From positions 1 through 64,000 of the forward strand of contig NZ_SMBU01000011.1 in the NCBI RefSeq assembly GCF_004342485.1: a stretch of 64,000 nt of DNA, written 5' to 3'. The stretch is from Roseateles saccharophilus. Lineage in GTDB: Bacteria; Pseudomonadota; Gammaproteobacteria; Burkholderiales; Burkholderiaceae_C. The notes under the pieces are model-generated. The model was not told the DNA's origin. It searched no databases and was given only the letters and a program-made list of their open reading frames with translations. Below, one piece after another: positions 1 through 7,946 of this stretch. The translations under genes and the position numbers were made by a program. Position 1 is the first letter of the stretch. Each line of letters begins with the position of its first letter.

Positions 1-90
1 CGCCGCCTGACGCGTCCTCCCATCGCGCCCCAACGCTCCGGCCGGCGTCAGGTCAGGCGTCGTCACGTCCGGCAGGAGAGGTCTTCCACA

Positions 91-354
91 TTAAGGCCTG
101 GCCCGGAACTCCAGCACCTCGGCCTCCCGCCGCGGCGCGTACTGGCGCTGCCCGCCCTCCTCCAGCGCCACCTCGGCGGCGACGCGCCCGAGCCGGACGC
201 TCGCCAGGCGCTGCGAGGCCGCCTCGGCCTCGTCAGGCAGGCGCGCGTCCTCGAACACCGGCTCCCTGGCCTCGCGCAGCCCGCGCGCCGGCCCGCGGCC
301 GATGAACAGCGCATCCAGCTGCAGCAGGCGGCGGGGCGTGGGGTTGAGCTTCAT
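91..354 (-). CDS. Small hypothetical protein (87 aa)
   Basis: I do not recognise this protein. It is 87 residues, charged and rich in Glu, Arg and Ala, with no signal peptide or membrane segment, and ends at a TAA stop. The N-terminus begins MKLNPTPRRLLQLDALFIG and the middle (about residues 25-70) looks mainly helical. It is the last gene of a leftward block, with a 141-bp gap to the VOC gene upstream. In such GC-rich DNA a chance frame of this length is possible, so coding is only moderately supported; the ATG and the non-overlapping position between genes favour it. Confidence 0.45.
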   Translation of the reverse strand: MKLNPTPRRLLQLDALFIGRGPARGLREAREPVFEDARLPDEAEAASQRLASVRLGRVAAEVALEEGGQRQYAPRREAEVLEFRARP

Positions 355-495
355 GGCGACCTCCGGGAGCTGGGTTGCGGTGGCGCGGCGGATCGACCGC
401 GCCCTTCCGCAACAGACGCCGCCCGCCCGCCCGGCGCGACATCCCGCCCACCACCCGATCGAGGGGGTGGGGCCCCTGCATCCGTGGCCGCGCCG

Positions 496-906
496 TCAGC
501 GCGCCTGCTGGATGCGCACCATGTTGCCTGCCGGGTCGCGCACGCCGCAGTCGCGCACACCATAGGGCTGGTCGGTCGGCTCCTGCACGATCTCGGCGTC
601 GGCCGCCTGCAGCTTCTGGAAGGTGGCGTCGAGATCCCGGGTGGCGAGCAGCACCATCGCGAAGCTGCCCTTGGCCATCATCTCGGCGATGGTGCGCTTC
701 TCGTCGTCGGTGACGCCGGGGGTGGCCTGCGGCGGGTAGAGCACGATGGAGGTGGCGGGCTGGCCCCGCGGGCCGACGGTGATCCAGCGCAGGCCGTTGT
801 AGCCCACGTCGTTGCGCACCTCGAAGCCCAGCAGGTCGCGGTAGAAGGCCAGCGAGGCCTCGGGGTCGCTCTGCGGCAGGAAGCTCGAGTGGATGGTGAT
901 GTCCAT
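496..906 (-). CDS. VOC-family (glyoxalase/bleomycin resistance-like) protein
   Basis: A 136-residue single-module vicinal-oxygen-chelate protein. The beta-alpha-beta-beta-beta fold is visible as MDITIHSSFLPQSDPEAS, then the typical ASLAFYRDLLGFEV helix-strand, and a second half ending in GVRDCGVRDPAGNMVRIQQ, the family's usual C-terminal metal-side strand with the common Glu replaced. VOC proteins of this size are metal-dependent lyases, dioxygenases or drug-binding proteins that work as dimers; the substrate cannot be read from sequence. The start at 906 is preferred over an upstream ATG at 930 because AAAGGAC lies at a good distance before it. The AraC regulator upstream (94-bp gap) is a plausible controller. 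Confidence 0.85.
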   Translation of the reverse strand: MDITIHSSFLPQSDPEASLAFYRDLLGFEVRNDVGYNGLRWITVGPRGQPATSIVLYPPQATPGVTDDEKRTIAEMMAKGSFAMVLLATRDLDATFQKLQAADAEIVQEPTDQPYGVRDCGVRDPAGNMVRIQQAR

Positions 907-1000
907 GGTTTCAATGTCCTTTCGGGGCACGGGAAGTCCGTGGAAACCAGTCTATGTTTGGCGCCGTTATGGCGCTTATCGATTCCTGATCGCTTGCAGC

Positions 1001-1414
1001 TCATTCACGGATGGGCCGCGTGACCTGCCTGGACACGCAGGACGGCATGCCTTCGGTCGCGCCCGCCGCGTCGCGCCGGTAGACGCTGGGCGGCACGCCC
1101 ACCAGCTCGGTGAAGCGTGTGCTGAACGTGCCCAGCGACGCGCAGCCCACCTCGAAGCAGACCTCGGTGACGCTGAGGTCGCCGCGGCGCAGCAGGGCCA
1201 TCGCGCGCTCGATGCGCCGCGTCATCAGATAGGCATAGACCGACTCGCCATAGGCCGCGCGGAACTGCCGGCTCAGATGGCCGGCCGACATGCCGATGCC
1301 ACTGGCCAGCGCCTCGACGTCCAGCGGGCGGGCGTAGTCGCGGTCGATGCGGTCGCGCACGCGGCGCAGGCGGGCGAGGTCGCGCAGCCGGGTGTCGGCG
1401 GCCGCCGCGGGCAT
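1001..1414 (-). CDS. AraC-family transcriptional regulator, DNA-binding domain only
   Basis: 137 residues that are almost entirely the double helix-turn-helix AraC domain (about residues 18-115): the first HTH around LDVEALASGIGMSAGHLSRQ and the second around VTEVCFEVGCASLGTFSTRF, followed by the family hallmark GVPPSVYRR. There is no N-terminal ligand domain, so it is a stand-alone AraC module like SoxS or MarA. Such short members usually respond through changes in their own amount. It sits between a lipoprotein gene and the VOC gene on the same strand. Regulation of the VOC gene is inferred from position only. Confidence 0.88.
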   Translation of the reverse strand: MPAAAADTRLRDLARLRRVRDRIDRDYARPLDVEALASGIGMSAGHLSRQFRAAYGESVYAYLMTRRIERAMALLRRGDLSVTEVCFEVGCASLGTFSTRFTELVGVPPSVYRRDAAGATEGMPSCVSRQVTRPIRE

Positions 1415-1418
1415 GGGC

Positions 1419-1922
1419 CTAGCGCGGTGCGCCGCTGGCCGGCGCGGCCGGCGGCACGGGGCAGGCCTTGGCCGCGGCCAGGCCCTTCAGATAGCCGCGC
1501 CGCACGCCACCGGCCGTGATGGCCGCGCTGACATGGCGGGCATAGCGCTCGGCGCCGCTGAGCTTGCGCACCCAGCCGCGGAAGGGGATGACGCCCTCGG
1601 CCGTGCGCTGCAGCGCGCCGGTGGCGGCGTCCTCGCCGCGGTCCAGCAGGCCCGGGCTGCCGGCACTGGCCGGCGCGTCGAGGTCGGGGCCGAGGACCTC
1701 GTCCAGCGCATGCACGCCGGCCGCCAGGACCGCGCAGCTGGCGTCGGCCGGCAGGGCATAGGGCGCCGCGGCGGCGGCCTTGAGCACGTCGGGGATGTCG
1801 GCGCGCACGACGTTGAGGTCACTCAGCGGCGTGGTGGCCGCGGTGGCGACCTTGTCCTGGCTGGAACTGGCGCAGGCGCTCAGCACTGCGACGAGGGAGA
1901 GGGCGATGAGGTGTGGGCGCAT
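1419..1922 (-). CDS. Putative lipoprotein of unknown function
   Basis: 167 residues with a clear lipoprotein signal peptide: a short positive N-terminus, hydrophobic core LIALSLVAVL and lipobox LSAC, giving a lipidated Cys at residue 17. The mature part is Ala-rich with three further Cys residues and no domain I recognise; a segment near the C-terminus (GWVRKLSGAERYARHVSAAI) recurs in small Burkholderiales lipoproteins of unknown role. It should be anchored in a membrane facing the periplasm. It lies 14 bp downstream of the LacI-family gene and 4 bp before the AraC gene on the same strand, so co-transcription is likely although a functional link is not obvious. Confidence 0.65.
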   Translation of the reverse strand: MRPHLIALSLVAVLSACASSSQDKVATAATTPLSDLNVVRADIPDVLKAAAAAPYALPADASCAVLAAGVHALDEVLGPDLDAPASAGSPGLLDRGEDAATGALQRTAEGVIPFRGWVRKLSGAERYARHVSAAITAGGVRRGYLKGLAAAKACPVPPAAPASGAPR

Positions 1923-1936
1923 GGCGCCGGATCATC

Positions 1937-2968
1937 TCAGGTACTGCCTCGCACGACGAGTTCGAAACCGAGGTCGAGCTGCATCACCGCCGGCGCCTCG
2001 CCGCGCAGACGCGCCAGCAGCAGCTCCGCCGCGCGCAGCCCGACCTCGGCGCGCGGCGTGCGCACCGTCGTCAGCGGTGGCGCCGTGTAGGCGCTCTCGG
2101 GCAGGTCGTTGAAGCCGGCGATGGCGATGCCGCCCGGCACGGCGATGTCCAGTCGCGCGGCCGCCAGCAGTGCGCCGTGGGCCAGGTCGTCGTTGTTGAA
2201 GAAGATCGCGTCGACGGCCGGCCGCAGCGCGCTGATCTGCTCGAACATGCGCACGCCCAGGGCCACGGACGACGGCGCCGGGTCGCGCCACACCAGCCGC
2301 TCGTCGTGGCAGCCGGCCTCGACAAGAGTGCGGCGCCAGCCTTCCAGGCGCTGCAGCGTGCGCGGGTCGAGCTGGGCCGCGGCGAAGGCGATGCGGCGAT
2401 GGCCGCGCTCCAGCAGGTGGCGCGTCATCGCGGCTGCGGCGTCGAGCTGCGAGAAGCCGACGCTGCAGGCCTGGGGCTCCGCCGTTGTTTCCATCATGTA
2501 GACGCAGGGCAGGTCCTGGTCGGCCACCATGCGGCGCGTCGCGGCGGTCTGCGCCAGGCCGCACAGCAGAAGCCCGGCCGGCCGGTGCAGCAGGTGCTCG
2601 CGCACGAGCTGCTCCTCCTCGGCCGGGTCGTAGTGGGTGACGCCGATCAGCGTCTGGAAGCCGTCGCCGCGCAGCACCCGCTGGGCGGACTCCAGCAACT
2701 CGACGAAAAGCCGGTTGGTCAGCGACGGCACGAGGACGGCGACATGGCTGCTGCGGCGCGACGCCAGCGCGCGGGCGGCGGGGTCCGGCACATAACCGAT
2801 CTTCTGGGCAGCCTCCTGCACGCGGCGGACCAACTCGGCGTCCACGCGGCGCTCGCCACGCAGCGCGCGCGAGGCGGTCATCGGGCTGACCTCGGCAACG
2901 CGGGCCACATCGGCAAGCGTCGCGCGGCCGGTCGCGCGCGGGGAGCGGGGGGATGAGGTTTTCTTCAT
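1937..2968 (-). CDS. gntR: LacI-family repressor, probably of gluconate catabolism (GntR type)
   Basis: 343 residues in classic LacI layout. The N-terminal HTH and hinge (about 17-70) read TLADVARVAEVSPMTASRAL, and a periplasmic-binding-like sensor domain follows (about 75-340) with the usual VAVLVPSLTNRLFVELL opening. It is divergent from gluconokinase and a sugar-acid transporter, and two identical 12-bp palindromes lie in the 151-bp gap, the arrangement expected for a GntR/IdnR-like repressor released by gluconate or gluconate 6-phosphate. The symbol rests on this context. The ATG at 2968 has no strong ribosome-binding site, so the leader may be weakly translated. The effector is inferred. 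Confidence 0.85.
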   Translation of the reverse strand: MKKTSSPRSPRATGRATLADVARVAEVSPMTASRALRGERRVDAELVRRVQEAAQKIGYVPDPAARALASRRSSHVAVLVPSLTNRLFVELLESAQRVLRGDGFQTLIGVTHYDPAEEEQLVREHLLHRPAGLLLCGLAQTAATRRMVADQDLPCVYMMETTAEPQACSVGFSQLDAAAAMTRHLLERGHRRIAFAAAQLDPRTLQRLEGWRRTLVEAGCHDERLVWRDPAPSSVALGVRMFEQISALRPAVDAIFFNNDDLAHGALLAAARLDIAVPGGIAIAGFNDLPESAYTAPPLTTVRTPRAEVGLRAAELLLARLRGEAPAVMQLDLGFELVVRGST

Positions 2969-3009
2969 CTAGGCAAAAACCCGGATGGCGGGTGGTCGGC
3001 GCCCACCTA

Positions 3010-3023
3010 GGATAGCGCTATCC
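3010..3023. promoter_or_regulatory. LacI-family operator 1
   Basis: A perfect 14-bp palindrome GGATAGCGCTATCC, 42 bp upstream of the LacI-family gene start. The same 12-bp core occurs again 87 bp away in front of gluconokinase. The even-length core with a central CG is typical of LacI-family sites, so I read it as an autoregulatory or loop-forming operator. Confidence 0.75.
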
Positions 3024-3096
3024 GGGTCGGCAAACGGAAATTTCAGCCATTCTATGGTTGCAACTCCAGGAGTCGGCCCAGTTTTCCGCCAAACAA

Positions 3097-3108
3097 GATA
3101 GCGCTATC
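3097..3108. promoter_or_regulatory. LacI-family operator 2, in front of gluconokinase
   Basis: The palindrome GATAGCGCTATC ends 11 bp before the gluconokinase ATG and just ahead of its AGGAGA ribosome-binding site. Binding here would block initiation or early elongation of the gntK-transporter transcript. The two sites are 86-87 bp apart centre to centre, about eight helical turns, which would allow DNA looping. Confidence 0.78.
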
Positions 3109-3119
3109 CAGGAGACAGG

Positions 3120-3680
3120 ATGTTGCCAGATCACCCGAGCGTGGGCACCCCGCCGCTGCGGCTCGTCGTCATGGGTGTCGCCGGTTGCGGCAAATCGACG
3201 CTGGCCCAGGCACTCGGCACCGCGCTGCGGCTGCCGGTCATCGAGGGCGACGACTTCCACCCACCGCGCAACCGCGAGCTGATGCGCCGGGGCATCGCCC
3301 TCACCGATGCCGACCGCGCCGGCTGGCTGGCGGCCCTCGGCGCCGAGCTGGCCCGGCACGCGGGCGGCGCCGTGCTCAGCTGCTCGGCGCTGAAGCGCGC
3401 CTACCGCGACCGGCTGCGGGAGGCCGCACCCGGCCTGCGCTTTGCCTACCTCGCACTGGACGAGGCCACCGCGCTGGCACGCGTGCGCTCCAGGGCCGGC
3501 AACCATTACTTCAACCCAGGCCTGGTGCGCAGCCAGTTCGAGACCCTCGCAGCCCCGGACGGCGAGCCCGGCGTGCTGAGCCTGGACGCCCTGCAGCCCG
3601 TGGAGGCGCTGTGCGACACGGCGCTGGGCTGGCTGACCCGCACCCCCCCATCCCACTCGAACGACGGAGACAAGCCATGA
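3120..3680 (+). CDS. gntK: Gluconokinase (EC 2.7.1.12)
   Basis: 186 residues, typical length for GntK/IdnK. It phosphorylates D-gluconate to 6-phosphogluconate with ATP in the cytoplasm, feeding the Entner-Doudoroff or pentose phosphate route. The Walker A loop GVAGCGKST is at about residues 20-28, followed by VIEGDDFHPPRN, the gluconate-site motif of the family, and CSALKRAYRDRLRE (about 85-98), also diagnostic. The start is backed by AGGAGA seven bases upstream. The stop overlaps the transporter start (ATGA), so the two are translationally coupled. Expression is probably controlled by the two palindromic operators. Confidence 0.95.
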   Translation: MLPDHPSVGTPPLRLVVMGVAGCGKSTLAQALGTALRLPVIEGDDFHPPRNRELMRRGIALTDADRAGWLAALGAELARHAGGAVLSCSALKRAYRDRLREAAPGLRFAYLALDEATALARVRSRAGNHYFNPGLVRSQFETLAAPDGEPGVLSLDALQPVEALCDTALGWLTRTPPSHSNDGDKP

Positions 3681-4975
3681 ATTCGACCTCTGACCCCAAG
3701 GTGCCGCGCCTGCGCTGGCGCATCGCCGGCCTGATCGGCTCCGGGGTGCTGATCAACTACTTCGACCGCATCAGCATCTCGGTCGCGGGGCCACAGCTGC
3801 AGCAGGCCTTCGGGCTGAGCCCGGCCGACCTGGGCCTGCTGTTCAGCGCCTTCTTCTGGAGCTATGCGCTGCTGCAGATCCCGGCCGGCCTGATCCTGGA
3901 CCGCTTCGGCGTCACCTGGATCGGCCGCTGGGGCGCCTTCCTGTGGGGCATCGCGTCGCTGATCAGCGCCTGCGCGACGGGCTTCGCCGGCATCTTCGCC
4001 GCGCGCATGCTGCTGGGCGTCGCCGAGGCGCCCAGCTTCCCGGCCAATGCCAAGGCCACCGGCTTCTGGTTCCCACGCCAGGAGCGCGCGATGTCGACCG
4101 CGCTGTTCGACGCGGCGGCCAAGCTCTCCAACGTCATCGGCGTGCCGCTGATCGCGCTGGCCGTCGTCCACCTGGGCTGGCGCTGGGGCTTCGGCCTGGT
4201 GTCGGCGTTCAGCTTCGCCTACTTCGCGGCCTTCTATCTGATCTACCGCGACCCGAGCCAACACCCCCGGCTCAGCCACGAGGAGCATGCCTACATCACC
4301 CGCAACGGCGCCACGCCCGAGGGCCAGCTCTCCGCCAACCCGGCGGGCATGCTGGCCTATCTGCTGAAGAGCCGCAAGGTCTGGGGCCTGTCGCTCGGCT
4401 TCGCGGCCTATGGCTATTGCTTCTACCTGTTCCTGACCTGGCTGCCCGGCTATCTCGTGCAGACCATGCACATGAGCATCCTGAAGTCGGCCGGCTTCGC
4501 GGCCATCCCGTGGAGCTGCGCGACGCTGGCCGACCTGCTCGTCGGCGGCTGGCTGATCGACCACCTGATCGCCAAGGGCCATGACGAGACCCGCGTGCGC
4601 AAGACCGTGCTGCTGGCCGGCATGACGCTGGGCCTGGCCGTCTTCGGCGCGACGACGACGACCGACCCCGTCATCGCCATCGTCTGGATCTCGATCGCGC
4701 TGAGCGGCCTGGCCGCGGCGGCGCCGGTGGGCTGGTCGCTGCCGTCGCTGATCGCGCCCAAGGGCGGCGTCGGCACGGTCGGCGGCATCATGAACTTCGC
4801 CAACAACATGATGGGTGCCGTGGCGCCCATCGTGACCGGCATCATCGTCGGCCAGACCCAGTCCTTCACCAATGCCTTCATCGTCGCCGGCGTCGTGCTG
4901 CTGGCCGGCATGGCGGCCTTCATCTTCCTGCTGGGCCGCATCGAGCCGCTGCCCGATCCCGACCTGGGCCGCTGA
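3677..4975 (+). CDS. MFS transporter, anion:cation symporter (ACS) type, likely gluconate/sugar-acid uptake
   Basis: 432 residues with twelve predicted membrane helices. The first half has the ACS signature NYFDRISISVAGPQLQQAFG in helix 1 and FFWSYALLQIPAGLILDRFG in helices 2-3, as in hexuronate, galactonate and tartrate permeases (ExuT/DgoT/GarP). The ATG at 3677 overlaps the gluconokinase stop; longer upstream readings run through gntK in another frame and are not real. Pairing with gluconokinase and the LacI-type repressor points to uptake of gluconate or a related aldonate by proton symport. The family commonly carries organic anions, so the exact substrate is inferred. Confidence 0.9.
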   Translation: MNSTSDPKVPRLRWRIAGLIGSGVLINYFDRISISVAGPQLQQAFGLSPADLGLLFSAFFWSYALLQIPAGLILDRFGVTWIGRWGAFLWGIASLISACATGFAGIFAARMLLGVAEAPSFPANAKATGFWFPRQERAMSTALFDAAAKLSNVIGVPLIALAVVHLGWRWGFGLVSAFSFAYFAAFYLIYRDPSQHPRLSHEEHAYITRNGATPEGQLSANPAGMLAYLLKSRKVWGLSLGFAAYGYCFYLFLTWLPGYLVQTMHMSILKSAGFAAIPWSCATLADLLVGGWLIDHLIAKGHDETRVRKTVLLAGMTLGLAVFGATTTTDPVIAIVWISIALSGLAAAAPVGWSLPSLIAPKGGVGTVGGIMNFANNMMGAVAPIVTGIIVGQTQSFTNAFIVAGVVLLAGMAAFIFLLGRIEPLPDPDLGR

Positions 4976-4979
4976 GGGC

Positions 4980-6032
4980 TCAGCGCAGGCCGGCGTTGAT
5001 CTTGGCCAGCGCGGCAGCCCCCGGGCACAGGTCTTTTTCACCCAGGCCGTTCAGCGGGCGGGCCGCCGTGTGCTGGGCGGCATGCCAGTCGTGCGCGGCG
5101 GGGTCGACATAGAGCAGGCCGGTGGCGATCTCGCCGGCCGCCACGTGCAACTGCATCGCATGCATCGCGCCGAGGCGGTCGGTGGGGTCGTAGGCCGCGT
5201 CGACCTTGCGCAGGCGCAGCGTCGTGCCGTCGGCCTGGGGCACGTCGACGACATCGGGCGAGTGCTCGACGACCTGTTCGGGCGCTAGGGCTATGAAGTC
5301 GATGCGGTTCAGCGCCTCGTTGTGCTCGCGCACATGGTCGTAGCTGCGCGTGGAGCCGGCATGGTTGTTGAAGGCCACGCAGGGGCTGATGACGTCGATG
5401 AAGGCCGCGCCGCCGTGGCGGATGGCGGCCTCGATCAGCGGCACGAGCTGGGCCTTGTCGCCCGAGAAGCTGCGCGCCACAAACGTGGCGCCGAGCTGCA
5501 GGGCCAAGGCCGCGAGGTCGATGGCGCTGTCGTGGTTGACGGCGCCCTTCTTGGCCACCGAGCCCTTGTCGGCCGTCGCGCTGAACTGGCCCTTGGTCAG
5601 GCCGTAGACGCCGTTGTTCTCGACGATATAGACCATGCGCACGCCGCGCCGCATCGCATGCGCGAACTGGCCCAGGCCGATGGAGGCCGAGTCGCCGTCG
5701 CCCGACACGCCGAGGTAGAGCAACTCGCGGTTGGCGAGGTAGGCGCCGGTCAGCACGCTGGGCATGCGGCCGTGCACGGTGTTGAAGCCGTGGCTGGCGC
5801 CGAGGAAATAGTCCGGCGTCTTGCTGGAGCAGCCGATGCCGCTGAGCTTGGCGACGCGGTGCGGCGCTATGTCGAGCTGCCAGCAGGCCTGCACGATGGC
5901 GCTGGAGATGGAGTCGTGGCCGCAGCCGGCGCACAGCGTCGACACGCGGCCCTCGTAGTCGCGGCGCGTGTAGCCGACCTTGTTCTTCGTCAGGCTGGGG
6001 TGGTGCAGCCTGGGCTTGGCGAGGTAGGTCAT
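4980..6032 (-). CDS. korB: 2-oxoacid:ferredoxin oxidoreductase, beta subunit (TPP/4Fe-4S)
   Basis: 350 residues, matching KorB-type beta subunits. Residues binding thiamine pyrophosphate and the cluster are visible: CAGCGHD near residue 35, GIGCSSKTPDYF near 65, the TPP motif GDGDSASIG near 110 with VENNGVYGLTKGQ, and a later Cys in ISPCVAFNNH. The enzyme decarboxylates a 2-oxoacid, classically 2-oxoglutarate, to acyl-CoA and passes electrons to ferredoxin. Its start overlaps the alpha-subunit stop by four bases. The N-terminal region carries the usual KorB start NKVGYTRRDYEGR. Substrate (2-oxoglutarate versus pyruvate or a branched oxoacid) is inferred from family resemblance. Confidence 0.92.
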   Translation of the reverse strand: MTYLAKPRLHHPSLTKNKVGYTRRDYEGRVSTLCAGCGHDSISSAIVQACWQLDIAPHRVAKLSGIGCSSKTPDYFLGASHGFNTVHGRMPSVLTGAYLANRELLYLGVSGDGDSASIGLGQFAHAMRRGVRMVYIVENNGVYGLTKGQFSATADKGSVAKKGAVNHDSAIDLAALALQLGATFVARSFSGDKAQLVPLIEAAIRHGGAAFIDVISPCVAFNNHAGSTRSYDHVREHNEALNRIDFIALAPEQVVEHSPDVVDVPQADGTTLRLRKVDAAYDPTDRLGAMHAMQLHVAAGEIATGLLYVDPAAHDWHAAQHTAARPLNGLGEKDLCPGAAALAKINAGLR

Positions 6033-7864
6033 GCCGCGCTCCGTGGGTTGGTGGCCAGCGCATGCACATGACGCGTGACCGCGTCGGTGATGAAGCGGGC
6101 CGTGATCGGCGTGCCGTCGAAGTGCAGCACCGGTGTGAGCCGGGCGGGCGCGATCTCCAGTTCGTTGACGAGCAGGCGGCGCATCTGCGCGTCGCGGTTC
6201 TGCTCGATGACGAAGACGGTGTCGTGCGCGGCGATGAAGTCGGCCACCGATGGCGGGAAGGGGTAGGCGCGCAGCCGCATCGCGTCGATGTGGATGCCGG
6301 CCCCGGCCAGGGCCGCCAGCGCCTCGTCCATGGCCGGCGCGGTGGAGCCGAAATAGAGGGCGGCGACGCGGGTCTTCTGCGCGGCGGCGCGCACCAGGGG
6401 CTGAGGCGCGAGCAGGGCCGCGGTGGTGAACTTCCGCTTCAGCCGCTCGACGTTGCGGATGTAGTCGTCGCCGCGCTCGGAGTAGCTGGCGTACTCATTC
6501 CTCGTCGTGCCGCGCGTGAAATAGGCGCCCTTGATCGGGTGCGTGCCCGGCAGCGTGCGCCAGGGGATGCCGTCGCCGTCGACGTCCTTGTAGCGGGCGA
6601 ACTCGCGGCCCGCATCCAGCATCTCGGCCGTCATCAGCTTGCCGCGGTCATAGCGGCGCGCGTCGTCCCATTCCAGCGGCTGGCACAGGCGCTGGTTCAT
6701 GCCGATGTCCAGGTCGCTCATCAGGAAGACGGGCGTCTGCAGCCGCTCGGCCAGGTCCAGGGCCGTGGCTGCGAACTCGAAGCATTCGCGCGGGTCTTCG
6801 GGCAGCAGCAGCACATGCTGGGTGTCGCCGTGAGAGGCATAGGCGCTGGAGAGCAGGTCGGCCTGCTGGGTGCGCGTGGGCATGCCGGTGCTGGGGCCGC
6901 CGCGCTGCACGTCGATGACGACGAGGGGGATCTCGGCGAAATAGGCCAGGCCCAGGAACTCGGTCATCAGCGACACGCCGGGGCCGGACGTGGCCGTGAA
7001 GGCGCGCGCGCCATTCCAGCCGGCGCCGGTGATGATGCCGATGGACGCGATCTCGTCCTCGGCCTGCACGATGGCATAACGCTTCTCGCCGGTGTCGGGG
7101 TCGGTGCGGAACTTGGCCGCGTATTTCTCGAAGGCCTCGGCCACCGACGACGAGGGCGTGATCGGGTACCAGGCGCAGACGCTGGCGCCACCGTAGACAC
7201 AGCCCAGGGCCGTGGCGGCATTGCCTTCGAGGAAGACCCGGTCGCCGACAGCGTCGGCGCGCCTCACCTTCAGGCCGAAGGGCTGCACCGAGAGATGGTC
7301 GCGCGCGAACTCGCGGCCGGCATGCAGGGCGCGCACGTTCGAGTCCAGCAGCCTCTCCTTGCCCTTGTACTGCTCGGCGAAGAGCTTCTCGATGACCTCG
7401 GCCGCTATCCCCATCAGCTCGCTCAGCGCCCCCAGCACGAGGATGTTCTTAAAGAGAGTCCGCTCGCGCGGCACGTCGTAGGTCGCGTTGCAGATGGCCG
7501 TGGCCGGCATGCCGATGACGTGGATGTCGGGCCGGAAGGCGCTTTGCGGCAGCGGCTTGGTGCTGTCGTAGAACAGATAGCCGCCGGGCTGGATCTCGGC
7601 CACGTCCTGCTCCCAGGTCTGGGGGTTCATCGCCACCATCAGGTCCACGCCGCCGCGCCGGCCCAGCCAGCCGGCCTCGCAGACGCGCACCTCGTACCAG
7701 GTCGGCAGGCCCTGGATATTGCTGGGGAAGATATTGCGCGGGCTGACCGGCACGCCCATGCGCAGGATGGCGCGCGCGAACAGTTCGTTGGCCGAGGCCG
7801 AGCCCGAGCCGTTGACGTTGGCGAACTTGACGACGAAGTCGTTGGTGGCTTCGATGCGGCTCAT
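6029..7864 (-). CDS. korA: 2-oxoacid:ferredoxin oxidoreductase, fused gamma-alpha subunit
   Basis: 611 residues: an N-terminal gamma domain (about 1-190, opening FVVKFANVNGSGSASANELF) fused to the alpha domain (about 215-600) that holds GCVYGGASVCAWYPITPSSS and EDEIASIGIITGAGWNGARA. It forms the CoA/TPP-binding catalytic core with the beta subunit. The ATG at 7864 is chosen because GGGGAG lies just upstream and the protein then starts at the domain border; a longer frame to 7978 overlaps the upstream gene and lacks a site. The gene is 82 bp downstream of the FAD/ferredoxin subunit gene and overlaps korB, forming one operon. Confidence 0.93.
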   Translation of the reverse strand: MSRIEATNDFVVKFANVNGSGSASANELFARAILRMGVPVSPRNIFPSNIQGLPTWYEVRVCEAGWLGRRGGVDLMVAMNPQTWEQDVAEIQPGGYLFYDSTKPLPQSAFRPDIHVIGMPATAICNATYDVPRERTLFKNILVLGALSELMGIAAEVIEKLFAEQYKGKERLLDSNVRALHAGREFARDHLSVQPFGLKVRRADAVGDRVFLEGNAATALGCVYGGASVCAWYPITPSSSVAEAFEKYAAKFRTDPDTGEKRYAIVQAEDEIASIGIITGAGWNGARAFTATSGPGVSLMTEFLGLAYFAEIPLVVIDVQRGGPSTGMPTRTQQADLLSSAYASHGDTQHVLLLPEDPRECFEFAATALDLAERLQTPVFLMSDLDIGMNQRLCQPLEWDDARRYDRGKLMTAEMLDAGREFARYKDVDGDGIPWRTLPGTHPIKGAYFTRGTTRNEYASYSERGDDYIRNVERLKRKFTTAALLAPQPLVRAAAQKTRVAALYFGSTAPAMDEALAALAGAGIHIDAMRLRAYPFPPSVADFIAAHDTVFVIEQNRDAQMRRLLVNELEIAPARLTPVLHFDGTPITARFITDAVTRHVHALATNPRSAA

Positions 7865-7946
7865 TGGTGCTCCCCGGTCAATGAGTACATTGACCGCCCC
7901 TCCGAGAGGGTCGGGCCTTGCTTGGGACGGCCCGGCGCGGCGGCCC

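Noticed and set aside
1-90. A gene end at the left edge (a TGA at 8-10)
   Set aside because: Too little sequence to support a reading frame; nothing recognisable in these 90 bases.
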